Of a DNA stretch of 64,000 nucleotides, positions 49,511 to 57,919 are shown piece after piece; the stretch's first letter is position 1; each line of letters starts with the position of its first letter. The DNA is from CAVVEC01 sp963747105. GTDB taxonomy: Bacteria > Acidobacteriota > Terriglobia > Terriglobales > Acidobacteriaceae. The position numbers were made by a program, and so were the translations under genes. The stretch covers positions 124,001-188,000 of the forward strand of contig CAVVEC010000006.1 in NCBI GenBank assembly GCA_963747105.1. The letters run 5' to 3'. The notes beneath the pieces were generated by a model. It searched no databases. It was not told where the DNA came from and saw only the letters and a program-made list of their open reading frames with translations.

Positions 49511-50086
49511 ATGACTACCCCCCATAAGTCAACCCGACGTACAACCGAGAAGCCCGAAGTGATGGAAACCTTTGTTCCGTTCTATGCCAAGAACATGGAG
49601 CGTTTGGCGGAACTGCAGAAGAAGTCGCTCGACATGGCCGCCGAACAGAGCACCGAGCTGATGGGCGCCTGGAAGAGGGTTTTCCAGTATGTTCCCGACA
49701 CCCCCGGAATGTTTCTGTTCGACCTGTTTGGCCAGATGTTCGAGCGCTATGTCGACACCCAGAAGGGCGCCATTGACATGACCGTGGAGCAGACTCACGC
49801 CATGACCGACCTGGCCAAAGAGCGGGGCGGCTCGATGGCGAAAATGACTGACGGAATGACCCACTTGTTCCAGCAGTCGGTGGAGCATTCTGTTGCAGCG
49901 CAAAAGAAAGCCCTGGATTATTATGCGGAGCAGCATAAAACCGCCTACGAGACTGCCAAGCGGCAGTTCCGCATGTCCAACCCCGCCGCGGAAGTGTTCC
50001 AAAGTGGCTTGGATACTCTGATTGAGACCCAGAAGGCGATGTTGGACATTGCCACAAAGCCGTTGAAGCATGCCGCAACCATGTAA
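49511..50086 (+). CDS. phasin family protein
   Basis: The 191-residue protein is almost entirely amphipathic helix and has the phasin pattern (FVPFYAKNMERLAELQKKSLDMAAEQSTELMGAW; ALDYYAEQHKTAYETAKRQF; LDTLIETQKAMLDIATKPLK). Phasins coat PHA granules and control their number and size. Its promoter carries a PhaR box, which fits PhaR-mediated control of phasins elsewhere. RBS GAGGAG lies 7 bp before the ATG. No membrane segment. Confidence 0.85.
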   Translation: MTTPHKSTRRTTEKPEVMETFVPFYAKNMERLAELQKKSLDMAAEQSTELMGAWKRVFQYVPDTPGMFLFDLFGQMFERYVDTQKGAIDMTVEQTHAMTDLAKERGGSMAKMTDGMTHLFQQSVEHSVAAQKKALDYYAEQHKTAYETAKRQFRMSNPAAEVFQSGLDTLIETQKAMLDIATKPLKHAATM

Positions 50087-50213
50087 GTGAGTTGTATACT
50101 TTGCTTTGGTAGACAGGCCGGGGCCACCGGCTTGTCTGGTGGAGGAGCGGCCGGAGGAATCAACCTCCGCGGCAGGCTCCGGCTGTATTCGTAGTTAGGG
50201 AAGGAGTCGCAAA

Positions 50214-50621
50214 ATGGGCGATCAACAAGCGGCTAACGGCAAACCCTTCGACCCTATGGACCCCCTGCGGCAGATGCGGGATACTTACCTTGAGACTTGG
50301 GCGAAGGCCATGATTGACGCGGTTCATACGGATGCCTACGCCAAAGCTACGGGAGCCATGCTCGACACCTATCTTTCCGTGTCTTCACCGTTTCGCGAAG
50401 CCGTTGAGAAGGCGATGCTGCAAGCGCTGCAGCAGTTGAGCATGCCCTCCCGGGCTGACGTGCTGTCCCTGGCGGAGCGCTTCACCAATGTTGAAATGCG
50501 CCTTGATGACATGGACGCGAAGCTGGACCGAATCGAGAGACTGCTCACAAGACCCCCAGTCGCAAGAACAACGGCAAGACCAGCAGCGGCAACACGTGTT
50601 GTAAGGAAGGGGGCGAAATAG
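50214..50621 (+). CDS. short PhaE/PhaR-type PHA synthase partner subunit
   Basis: The 135-residue product has a helical N-terminal half (RQMRDTYLETWAKAMIDAVHTDAYAKATGAMLDTYLSVSS) and a C-terminal coiled segment (MPSRADVLSLAERFTNVEMRLDDMDAKLDRIERLL). The latter resembles the C-terminal PhaE region just before the synthase gene. Class III PhaE is usually ~360 residues, and class IV PhaR ~200, so this is unusually short. It ends 2 bp before the phaC start, so they are translationally coupled. Assignment as the PhaC partner is from position and motif, not proven. Confidence 0.6.
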   Translation: MGDQQAANGKPFDPMDPLRQMRDTYLETWAKAMIDAVHTDAYAKATGAMLDTYLSVSSPFREAVEKAMLQALQQLSMPSRADVLSLAERFTNVEMRLDDMDAKLDRIERLLTRPPVARTTARPAAATRVVRKGAK

Positions 50622-50623
50622 CC

Positions 50624-51688
50624 ATGGCAGACGCTTGTAGTGTCATTGGCGAATTCACGGGCATGGAAGACAAAGTAACGGCGTTCACCAAAGCCGTCAC
50701 CACGAAAATCAAAATAGACCAGACGCCCAGGCAGTTGATTTGGGCGCTCAACAAGACGAAACTCTATCGGTACTGTCCCGTCCTTCCGGAAGAAAAACGC
50801 CATCCTATTCCTCTGATGCTGGTCTTCGCGCTTATGAGCCGGCCCTCCATTCTGGATCTCCGGCCGGGACACAGCTACGTCGAGTGGATGCTCCAACACG
50901 GCTATGACGTGTATCTGCTGGACTGGGGAATTCCGGGTCCGGAAGACAAGAACCTTAAGTTTGACGACTATGTTCTCGAGTACCTGACCAGGGCGGTCCG
51001 CAAGCTGAAATCCTTCACGGGAGTCGAAGAATTCAGCATGCTGGGATGGTGCATCGGGGCCATTCTGGCGACGGCGTATGCCGCACTTCGTCCTGACGAT
51101 GGGCTGCGCAACCTGATTCTGCTCACGGCTCCGCTGGACTTCTCGAATAAGGATATGACGTTCGCCAAGTGGACCGACGAAAAAAACTTCAATGTTGACC
51201 GAGTTTTGGAGACATTCGGGAACATGCCGGGAGAGATGATGGATGCCGGGGCACGGATGCTGAAGCCGGTGGACAACTACCTCCTCAACTATATGCGGCT
51301 CTGGGATATGTTGGACAACCCAGAGGCGGTACAAGGCTGGCAAGCCATGAACACCTGGGTGACCGACACCATTCCGCTGGCCGGCGGCGCCTTTCGGCAG
51401 TTGGTGGTGGATCTTTATCGCAACGATCGCCTGATCAAAGGAGAATGGTTTCTGCGGGGTGAGCGAGTGGATGTGAGCCGGATCAAGGCCAATCTGCTGA
51501 CCATCATCGCGGAGGCCGACCACATTACGCCGCCCTGTATGTCGAAAGCGATCATGGACCACGTGAGCAGTGAAGACAAAGAAATGTTTTTGGTGCGCAG
51601 TGGGCATATCGGACTCATGGCGGGAAGCTCGGGACCCAAGGTGACTTGGCCCCACATGGATAGCTGGCTCGGCCCACGTTCCAAGTAA
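50624..51688 (+). CDS. phaC: PHA synthase, class III/IV PhaC
   Basis: This 354-residue protein has the size of class III/IV PhaC. The lipase-like box is GWCIGA with nucleophile C143. The catalytic Asp is D299 in AEADHITPP, and His H328 in RSGHIGL. The PhaC pattern RYCPVLPEEKRHPIPLMLVFALMSRP and YLLDWGIPGPEDKNL are present. It polymerises (R)-3-hydroxyacyl-CoA to PHA at the granule surface. It is preceded by a short PhaE/PhaR-like gene, as needed by class III/IV synthases. Frame intact, with a GC-rich hairpin downstream. Confidence 0.9.
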   Translation: MADACSVIGEFTGMEDKVTAFTKAVTTKIKIDQTPRQLIWALNKTKLYRYCPVLPEEKRHPIPLMLVFALMSRPSILDLRPGHSYVEWMLQHGYDVYLLDWGIPGPEDKNLKFDDYVLEYLTRAVRKLKSFTGVEEFSMLGWCIGAILATAYAALRPDDGLRNLILLTAPLDFSNKDMTFAKWTDEKNFNVDRVLETFGNMPGEMMDAGARMLKPVDNYLLNYMRLWDMLDNPEAVQGWQAMNTWVTDTIPLAGGAFRQLVVDLYRNDRLIKGEWFLRGERVDVSRIKANLLTIIAEADHITPPCMSKAIMDHVSSEDKEMFLVRSGHIGLMAGSSGPKVTWPHMDSWLGPRSK

Positions 51689-51725
51689 AACGGTGGGCAA
51701 AGGAGTTGGCTGGTTCGGCAGCGTT

Positions 51726-51754
51726 CGTGGAACCGCGGTTCGCCGGGTTCCACG
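51726..51754. terminator. stem-loop after phaC
   Basis: CGTGGAACC pairs with GGTTCCACG around an 11-nt loop, between the convergent phaC and the coiled-coil gene. It lacks a T-run and could serve both directions. Confidence 0.45.
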
Positions 51755-51895
51755 GGCGCTTATCTGGCTTGGCGCCGCCAATGCCAGACACAAAAAGGAG
51801 CCCTCAGCCCCATCGAACCTACAGTTCGGTGGCTAAAGCCCCACGCCGAAGACCGGGCAAGAATCGCCTGGTTAGTCGCAGACCCTAAGGAGGGA

Positions 51896-52186
51896 TTACG
51901 CGGACTTCTCGAGTCTCTCTCGTTCCGCGAACTTCCTGCGGGCCGTCTCTCGAAGGTGTTCCAGTTCCTTGTGAAGGCGCTCAATTTCTTGCTCAAAATC
52001 GGTGATGGTTCCGCAACGCAGAGTCACTGTAACCTTGTCATACTCAGCCCGTGTGAAAGAACGCAGGTAGATTTCCGCGCTGGCCCCGAGGTCAGCCGCC
52101 GGAAACTCTTCCTCCGACAGGAAAAGCAACCCGAAATTTTTGGGTTCTGCCTTGGCGGCGTTGATATACTGCGGAAACTGCGACAT
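51896..52186 (-). CDS. small coiled-coil protein in PHA locus, paralogue of the 25.1-kb gene
   Basis: The 96-residue product carries the same SEIYLRSFTRAEYDKVTVTLRC core and C-terminal coiled coil (DFEQEIERLHKELEHLRETARRKF) as the 25115-25372 protein. It has a slightly longer N-terminus with FGLLFLSEEEFPAADLG. The ATG at 52186 follows AGGAGTCAAAAAC. It lies between phaC and phaB and is leftward, like phaB. The shared core has no domain name I recognise. A granule or regulatory role is inferred from context. Confidence 0.75.
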   Translation of the reverse strand: MSQFPQYINAAKAEPKNFGLLFLSEEEFPAADLGASAEIYLRSFTRAEYDKVTVTLRCGTITDFEQEIERLHKELEHLRETARRKFAERERLEKSA

Positions 52187-52433
52187 GTTTTTGACTCCTC
52201 TCTGGATAAGCCGAGATCCGTCCTTCAATTCGCCCTGCGACGGAGGCCCAAGCCTGATCCGATTAGTCTTAAGCCCTGTGCGCCATTACTCGGGGTTCCG
52301 ATGCTCCCCGTCGTCCGAGCTCCGGGGTTAAGTTTTACCGGGACGCCAAATCCGGCGGGCAGGCAGAAGTTCATTGTGAAGTTCCGCTTGCCCGCCAGCT
52401 CTTGACGTGAATCCAGCGTCCGAGTTTCCCGTT

Positions 52434-53216
52434 TTACATGTACAAACCACCGTTCACGCTGATTTGTTGACCGGTGATGTAGTCCCCGTCACAAATCAGG
52501 AAAGCGGCAGCTTTTGCGATTTCCTCTGGCAGCGCCAGACGGCCTAACGGAATTCTGGTCTTGACCTGTTCCAGGATTTCGCTGGGGATGGTTTTCAGCA
52601 TCTCGGTAGCGGTATAGCCCGGAGAAACCACGTTGCAAGTGATGTTGTACCGCGCCATCTCCAGGGCCACTACTTTAGAGAATCCCACCAGGCCGGCTTT
52701 CGCGGCCGCGTAGTTTGCCTGACCGAAGTTGGGAGTCTGTCCGGTCATGGAACTGATGTTGACGATGCGCCCATATTTGCGCTCGATCATGCCCGGCAGA
52801 GCCGCGCTGATCGTGTAGAACGCACTGTTCAGGTTGTTGTTGACGATGTCCACCCAATCCGAGTCGGTCATCTTCCTTAAAGATTTATCGCGGTTGATGG
52901 CGGCATTGTTCACCAGGATGTCGAGGTGCTTGTAGAAATCAATCGCGTCCTTGACCAGCCGCCGGGCGTCCTCGGCGTGCGACAGGTCAGCCTGGTAAAT
53001 GGTTGCTTGGGTTCCGGCTTCGCGAAGCTGCTCGCGCAGCGTCTCAGCATCGCTCAAGCTGGAGCGGAAATTGATCGCGATCGAGGCGCCGCGATTGGCA
53101 AGTTCGATAGCAATTGCACGCCCAATGCCATGAGCGGCGCCGGTGACTAGGGCAACCTTGCCTAGCAGCGGTTTCGCCTGAGTAATTTCTTTCTGAATGA
53201 GTACTTCTGTTGCCAT
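52434..53216 (-). CDS. phaB: acetoacetyl-CoA reductase (PhaB/FabG-type SDR)
   Basis: The 260-residue product is a short-chain dehydrogenase with NADPH-motif TGAAHGIGRA and active-site Ser in NISSMTG and Tyr-Lys in YAAAKAG. Lengths and motifs (LDILVNNAAINRDKSLRKMT, MARYNITCNVVSPGYTATEML, ITGQQISVNGG) match PhaB-type ketoreductases. It would reduce acetoacetyl-CoA to (R)-3-hydroxybutyryl-CoA, the monomer for PhaC. It follows phaA by 20 bp on the same strand, so they form an operon. The N-terminus carries a ~17-residue extension before the Rossmann strand. Confidence 0.85.
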   Translation of the reverse strand: MATEVLIQKEITQAKPLLGKVALVTGAAHGIGRAIAIELANRGASIAINFRSSLSDAETLREQLREAGTQATIYQADLSHAEDARRLVKDAIDFYKHLDILVNNAAINRDKSLRKMTDSDWVDIVNNNLNSAFYTISAALPGMIERKYGRIVNISSMTGQTPNFGQANYAAAKAGLVGFSKVVALEMARYNITCNVVSPGYTATEMLKTIPSEILEQVKTRIPLGRLALPEEIAKAAAFLICDGDYITGQQISVNGGLYM

Positions 53217-53236
53217 GACCGTATTCCTCCTTTTGC

Positions 53237-54427
53237 TCAGTTAAGAGCTTCGGATCTGGCCGCCATGCCTTGTCCACCGCCGATGCACATGGTCGCCAGT
53301 CCGTACCGTTTGCCGGTGCGGCGCAGTTCATGAATCAGTTTGACGCTGATGATCGCGCCGGTCGCGCCGACGGGGTGCCCCAGGGAAATGCCGCTGCCGT
53401 TGGGGTTGGTCTTGTCGGGGGGAAGGCCGAGCTCGCGAGCCACCGCGATCGCCTGCACCGCGAACGCCTCGTTGACTTCGAATACGTCGATGTCTTCGAG
53501 CTTGAATCCCGACTGCTTGAGCACCTTCTGGACCGCCGGAACTGGCCCGATGCCCATGAACTTCGGTTCCACGCCGACGATGGAATAGTCAATGAGCCGT
53601 GCGATCGGTTTCAGCCCACGCTCCTCGGCTGTTTTTCTGTCCGCCAGCACCACCGCCGCCGCGCCGTCGTTAACGCTGGAGGCGTTGCCGGCAGTCACCG
53701 TACCGTCTTTGCTGAAGGCAGGTTTTAGTTTCGCCAGGCTCTCCAGCGTGGTGTCCGCACGCGGACCCTCGTCCTTCTCGAACTTGATCGTGGTTTTCTT
53801 GTCTTTGATTTCAATCGGCACGATCTGGCTCTGGAAGAAGCAGCTCTGTACGGCCTTGCTGGCTCGTTGGTGGCTGACCACGGCCAGTTGGTCCTGTTCC
53901 TCGCGAGTGATGCCCCACTTTTTGGCAATACCCTCGACGCTGACGCCCATGTGAACGCCTTCGAAAGGATCCGTGAGCGCATTCACCATAATGTCCAGGG
54001 CTGCGGCGTCGTTCATGCGCTGGCCCCAGCGCATGCCGGTGAGCCAGTACGGCGCCCGGCTCATGCTCTCGGCGCCTCCGCCGATCGCAATTTTGGCATC
54101 GCCCATCCAAATGCACTGCGCCGCGGAAACGATCGCTTGCAGACCGCTCCCGCAAAGCCGGTTTAAAGTGAGGGCTGGCGATTCCACCGGAATGCCGGCG
54201 CGAAGCGCAGCCACCCTCGAGAGGTACATATCTTTGGGTTCGGTGTGGATCACGTTTCCGAATACAACGTGTTCCACATCAGTGGGAGCAATACCCGCGC
54301 GGGTAATGGCTTCCTTGGTCACGATCCCACCCAGTTCGGACATTGGCGTATCTTTCAGCGAACCGCCGTATCTCCCAACGGGAGTGCGTACGGCACTTAG
54401 CACGACCACTTCACGATCTTTGTCCAC
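53237..54427 (-). CDS. phaA: acetyl-CoA C-acetyltransferase (thiolase)
   Basis: A 396-residue biosynthetic thiolase that condenses two acetyl-CoA. The nucleophilic Cys is in NRLCGSGLQA, the catalytic His in GHPVGATGA and the second Cys in ATMCIGGGQGMA near the C-terminus. The start motif is VVVLSAVRTPVGRYGG. It is the first gene of the leftward phaAB pair, so its promoter lies in the 430-bp gap upstream. Length and frame are intact. Provides acetoacetyl-CoA for PHA, though a fatty-acid role cannot be excluded. Confidence 0.9.
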   Translation of the reverse strand: MDKDREVVVLSAVRTPVGRYGGSLKDTPMSELGGIVTKEAITRAGIAPTDVEHVVFGNVIHTEPKDMYLSRVAALRAGIPVESPALTLNRLCGSGLQAIVSAAQCIWMGDAKIAIGGGAESMSRAPYWLTGMRWGQRMNDAAALDIMVNALTDPFEGVHMGVSVEGIAKKWGITREEQDQLAVVSHQRASKAVQSCFFQSQIVPIEIKDKKTTIKFEKDEGPRADTTLESLAKLKPAFSKDGTVTAGNASSVNDGAAAVVLADRKTAEERGLKPIARLIDYSIVGVEPKFMGIGPVPAVQKVLKQSGFKLEDIDVFEVNEAFAVQAIAVARELGLPPDKTNPNGSGISLGHPVGATGAIISVKLIHELRRTGKRYGLATMCIGGGQGMAARSEALN

Positions 54428-54856
54428 GTGATTCCTCCTGCCTTTAATTTTGCGATCGAAAATATTTCGTTATGAGACCTGGGATTCCAGCCGCCTGGGG
54501 GCAAGTGGAATCAGACCGGAACGGAGCAGGCACGAACGAGCGCTTTCTAACGGGGCTCCTTAGGGTGCTGTTTCCCGCTACGTGCCCAGCACTCCCGTTC
54601 CGGGACAATCGAATCGTGACACTCTCTTGCCACCCCCTTCTATGACCGTTATCACACGTCGATGGTTAGGCATCACCGGAGGGTGGTGACGACAGCCCCC
54701 GGGGGGTGTGATCGAGAGACGCCAGCGTGGCGAGCAGATCCGCAGGTTGGCAGAGTTTGGTTATTGAAACGGGTGGTCCTTCACCCGCTAACTGGTCGCC
54801 CAAGCGATAATGGAGAGGAGGTCGCCCATTACAGTCATTGGCCCGGAGCGCTCAGG
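54428..54856. other. intergenic, divergent promoter region
   Basis: This gap separates phaA (leftward) from the racemase-like gene (rightward). No PhaR box, hairpin or other gene is visible to me. An open frame from 54662 runs in phase into the racemase gene but has no family similarity, so it is not used as an N-terminal extension. Confidence 0.5.
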
Positions 54857-55567
54857 TTGAAGACAATTGGGATGGTTGGGGGAATTAGTCCAGAGTCCAC
54901 GGTTGATTATTACCGGCTGATGATTGCCGCTTATCGCGAACAGGTGCTGGATGGGAGTTATCCGTTGATCATCCTCAACAGCATCAACCTGAAGACACTG
55001 GTGGACTTGGTCACGGCTAACGATTGGGTCCGTTTGACCGAGTACATGCTGGGCGAAGTGCAACGCCTCGCCAGAGCGGGGGCGGAGTACGGGTTGCTGG
55101 CCGCCAATACCCCGCATATCGTTTTCGATGAAGTTCGCCGCCTGTCGCCGATCGCCCTGGTCAGCATCGTAGAAGCCACCTGCGAGGCGGCCAAAGCCAT
55201 GGGGTTGAAAAGACTGGGCTTGTTTGGCACGCGCTTCACCATGCAAGGGCGATTCTACCCGGAGGTTTTTTCCCGGCAGGGGATTGCGCTAGTCGTCCCC
55301 GATCCGAATGACCAAGCCTATATTCACGAGAAGTACATGAATGAGTTGGTCAACGGAATTTTTCTGCCGGGGACGCGGGCCGGGCTGCTAACGATCGTAG
55401 ACCGCATGCAGGAGCGGGACGGTATTGAGGGGCTGATCCTGGGCGGCACGGAACTGCCCTTGATCCTTCGGGATGAGGCTTCCCACGATGCGGCACCCGG
55501 GCGCATCCCCTTCCTGGACACGACCCGGATTCACGTGAGGGCGATTGTCGCGCGAGCATTGTCGTAG
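54857..55567 (+). CDS. aspartate/glutamate racemase family protein lacking both catalytic cysteines
   Basis: A 236-residue Asp/Glu racemase-fold protein. The start is TTG at 54857 (LKTIGMVGGISPESTVDYY), where the family signature begins. Racemases use two Cys, one in a CNT segment and one in a GCTE segment. Here these read AANTPH (residues 82-87) and GGTELP (196-201), so neither Cys is present. The rest of the fold is well conserved (GLKRLGLFGTRFTMQGRFY). Known cysteine-less relatives include isomerase or lyase-type homologues; the reaction is unknown. Single-gene unit. Confidence 0.75.
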   Translation: MKTIGMVGGISPESTVDYYRLMIAAYREQVLDGSYPLIILNSINLKTLVDLVTANDWVRLTEYMLGEVQRLARAGAEYGLLAANTPHIVFDEVRRLSPIALVSIVEATCEAAKAMGLKRLGLFGTRFTMQGRFYPEVFSRQGIALVVPDPNDQAYIHEKYMNELVNGIFLPGTRAGLLTIVDRMQERDGIEGLILGGTELPLILRDEASHDAAPGRIPFLDTTRIHVRAIVARALS

Positions 55568-55844
55568 ATGGCAGCGGCAGGCTCGTGCCGGGCCCTGGCG
55601 TCGGGTGCCGTAAGTTCACGGAATAAGCTGGCGAGTTTGTGGAAGCAGGTTTCCACAGGCCGACGAAGCACCCTGATTTTGGGTGGCGCACCGCTTCAGC
55701 GCTGCGATCACCGGTTTGCTTTCAGTACTGGCTTTAGCCGCTGAGGTCAAGATTGCAACATCGGGGAAGAGGTTTTTCAGCACCTGCAATCAAAACCCTC
55801 CGGCCGCGCCGTGCACAATGAGCGGAGCGGCCGGAGAACATGAA

Positions 55845-57117
55845 TTACGGCGTGATCTCATAAACGACACCTGCGCCATAAGCGCCGCCAACCACCGTCG
55901 TGCCATAGACATTGTTGGCTGTATCGAGAGTCAACTCCGCCGGGGTTTGCGCCGTCCTGACCCTTGAACCGATAAATGTCGCGGAAAGTCCACTTGTTGT
56001 CCGCGCCGGGTGTCAGCTCGAAGACCACGCCGCAAGTTTGGTCATATGTGCACATACGATTGGAGTGCCCGCCAATATAGGCAGCGCCGTACAGGTTTCC
56101 GTTACCGTCGAATATCACGCCCGGGGCAGGGTCATTTCCATCCGAGCCTTTGAAGCGATGGAGGACCTGCTCCGTCCAAGTTCCGTTGGAATTCGGCGTT
56201 AGCTTGAATACCGTACCGCAGGACCTACATCTATGTCCGTAGTCCCCGGCACTCGTACCATAGAGAACACCTGACTGGTCGAAGGTCAGGGTATCCTCGG
56301 AATTGGGTTCTGATCGAGCGAAAGCGTGCAGCACTTTTTCCTTCCAGGCGCCTTTTGCTGTGGGCATCAACTCGTATGCAATTCCGTACCCGTGAGCACC
56401 GCCCCCATGGGTTGTTCCGTACAAATCGCCCGTCGCGTCAAAAATCAGGCCTGCGTGGTTGTAAGGCGTGCTTCCGTCCTTGCCGCCCGTGAACTCGTGA
56501 AGGACAATTTCAGTCCAGGTTCCGTCGGAATTTGGCGTTAGCTCGAATACGTTGCCGCGGCCATGCATGCCTCCGCCTTGGGCCGTGCCGTACAGGGCTC
56601 CCTGCTTGTCGAGGATCAAGCCGGCATGGGGATTAGCTCCGTCTTTACCCCCAGTGAAGGTGTAAAGCAGGTTTTCCGTCCAGGTCCCGTCAGAGTTCGG
56701 GGTTAGCTGATATACAACGCCGGCACCGTAAATGCCGCCGCCGGTGGTTGTGCCGTAGAGATTACCAGCAGGGTCGAAAACCACCCCGGCCCAAGGATTG
56801 GCGCCGTCTGAGCCACCGGCGAAACTGTAAAGCACGCTCTCGGTCCAGTTGCCGTCTGAGTTGAGCGTTAGCACGAAGACGGCTCCCGCTCCGTACAACC
56901 CCCCGCTGGTCGTCGTGCCATAAATGTTCCCTGATGGGTCAAAAATCAGCCGTGAAGCAGCAGGATTGCCGCCGTCGGTGCCGCCCGTGAAAGAATAGAG
57001 CACCTTCTCGGTAACCGCCGCCCAGGCGCCGGGCGCCAGGATTGAAGCCATGATTAGCGTTACTGTCATGACCGCCAAAACTTTGCTTACGGCGGCCCAG
57101 AATTGGTTCCTTTTCAT
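55845..57117 (-). CDS. secreted GloVer-repeat protein, one 3' frameshift
   Basis: A signal peptide (ends GAWAAVTEK) is followed by about eight repeats of ~50 residues with the pattern YSFTGGxDGxNPxAxLxxDxxGNxYGTTxxGG. This is the Gloeobacter/Verrucomicrobia extracellular repeat, predicted to form a propeller-like shell. Near 55935 the frame shifts; the other frame continues AELTLDTANNVYGTTVVGG and ends with YEITP at 55845, matching a last repeat. Function unknown. The protein is exported and probably cell-surface or extracellular. Confidence 0.75.
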
Positions 57118-57499
57118 GATTGCCTCCCGCCACTTGCGTGGGTGGTTATGATTGGTTGCGGTTTAGGTTTTCCGGCGGCCGGAGAGCAATGATGAGTGCA
57201 GGACTCGGGTTGGGGGAAAGCCCGCTATGTTTCCGAGTTGCCTTGATTTGGTCTTGCGGGGCCCGCTTGCGAATGAGGAAGGACTCGGAACCTCAGACCC
57301 AACCTACCGCGGTTGGGCTACGCCTGCCGTGACTGGCATCACTGTTCTAAGTGATAACCTGGGAAAGCCAGTTCTTGCAGCGGGGGACTCAGGCTTGGCG
57401 CAGGTGGCACAAACGATTTCCGCATTGCCCCGAATCCTACGGCATGATCTAATTGGCTTGACCCCGTCAGAATCGTCACAACTGAAAGGAATCAGAACT
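57118..57499. other. intergenic, divergent
   Basis: About 380 bp lie between the GloVer gene (leftward) and the small exported protein (rightward). I see no strong hairpin or consensus promoter. A continuous open frame from 57227 runs into the small gene but has no signal or family resemblance, so the start is placed at 57500. Confidence 0.45.
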
Positions 57500-57790
57500 A
57501 TGAGATCCAGATTGCTAGCATTCGTTGCTGTGTTGGTGATGGCAGTGAGCCCGCTCGCTTTTGGCCAAGGTGCCGCTTCCGATGTGGACAAAGGCGCCAA
57601 GGACACGGCCCACGTGACCAAAACCGCCGCCACCAAGACTGCCCATGGAACCGAAAAGGCGGCCGATGCCACCGCAGACACCACCGCCCACGCCGCCAAG
57701 AAAACCGGGCACGGCATCAAAAAAGGTGCGAAAGCCGTGGGCCACGGTGTGGACACGGGCGCCAAGAAAACCGCCGACGCCGTGAAATAG
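57500..57790 (+). CDS. small exported Lys/Ala/Thr-rich protein
   Basis: A signal peptide (MRSRLLAFVAVLVMAVSPLAFG) precedes about 75 residues of low complexity. These are built from Lys, Ala, Thr, His and Gly, with alternating motifs like KTAHGTEKAADATADTTAHAA and KKTGHGIKKGAKAVGHG. It resembles the small histone-H1-like or amphipathic cell-envelope proteins seen in soil bacteria. No RBS stronger than AAAGGAA is visible. It is followed by a bidirectional hairpin. Confidence 0.6.
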   Translation: MRSRLLAFVAVLVMAVSPLAFGQGAASDVDKGAKDTAHVTKTAATKTAHGTEKAADATADTTAHAAKKTGHGIKKGAKAVGHGVDTGAKKTADAVK

Positions 57791-57873
57791 CTTCGGTTGT
57801 TCGAGGTCCAAATCCCGCTTGCTGATTTTTGATCCCGTGAGCACGGGCTCAAAGGTCGTGATGGGTTAGGAGC

Positions 57874-57901
57874 CAGGGGCACGACTTGAATCGTGCCCCT
57901 G
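57874..57901. terminator. bidirectional stem-loop between convergent genes
   Basis: CAGGGGCACGA pairs perfectly over 11 bp with TCGTGCCCCTG around CTTGAA. It sits between the small exported gene and the kinase gene, both ending here. A weak T-rich stretch follows on the forward strand. Confidence 0.6.
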
Positions 57902-57919
57902 CTGTTTACAACGCCAGTT

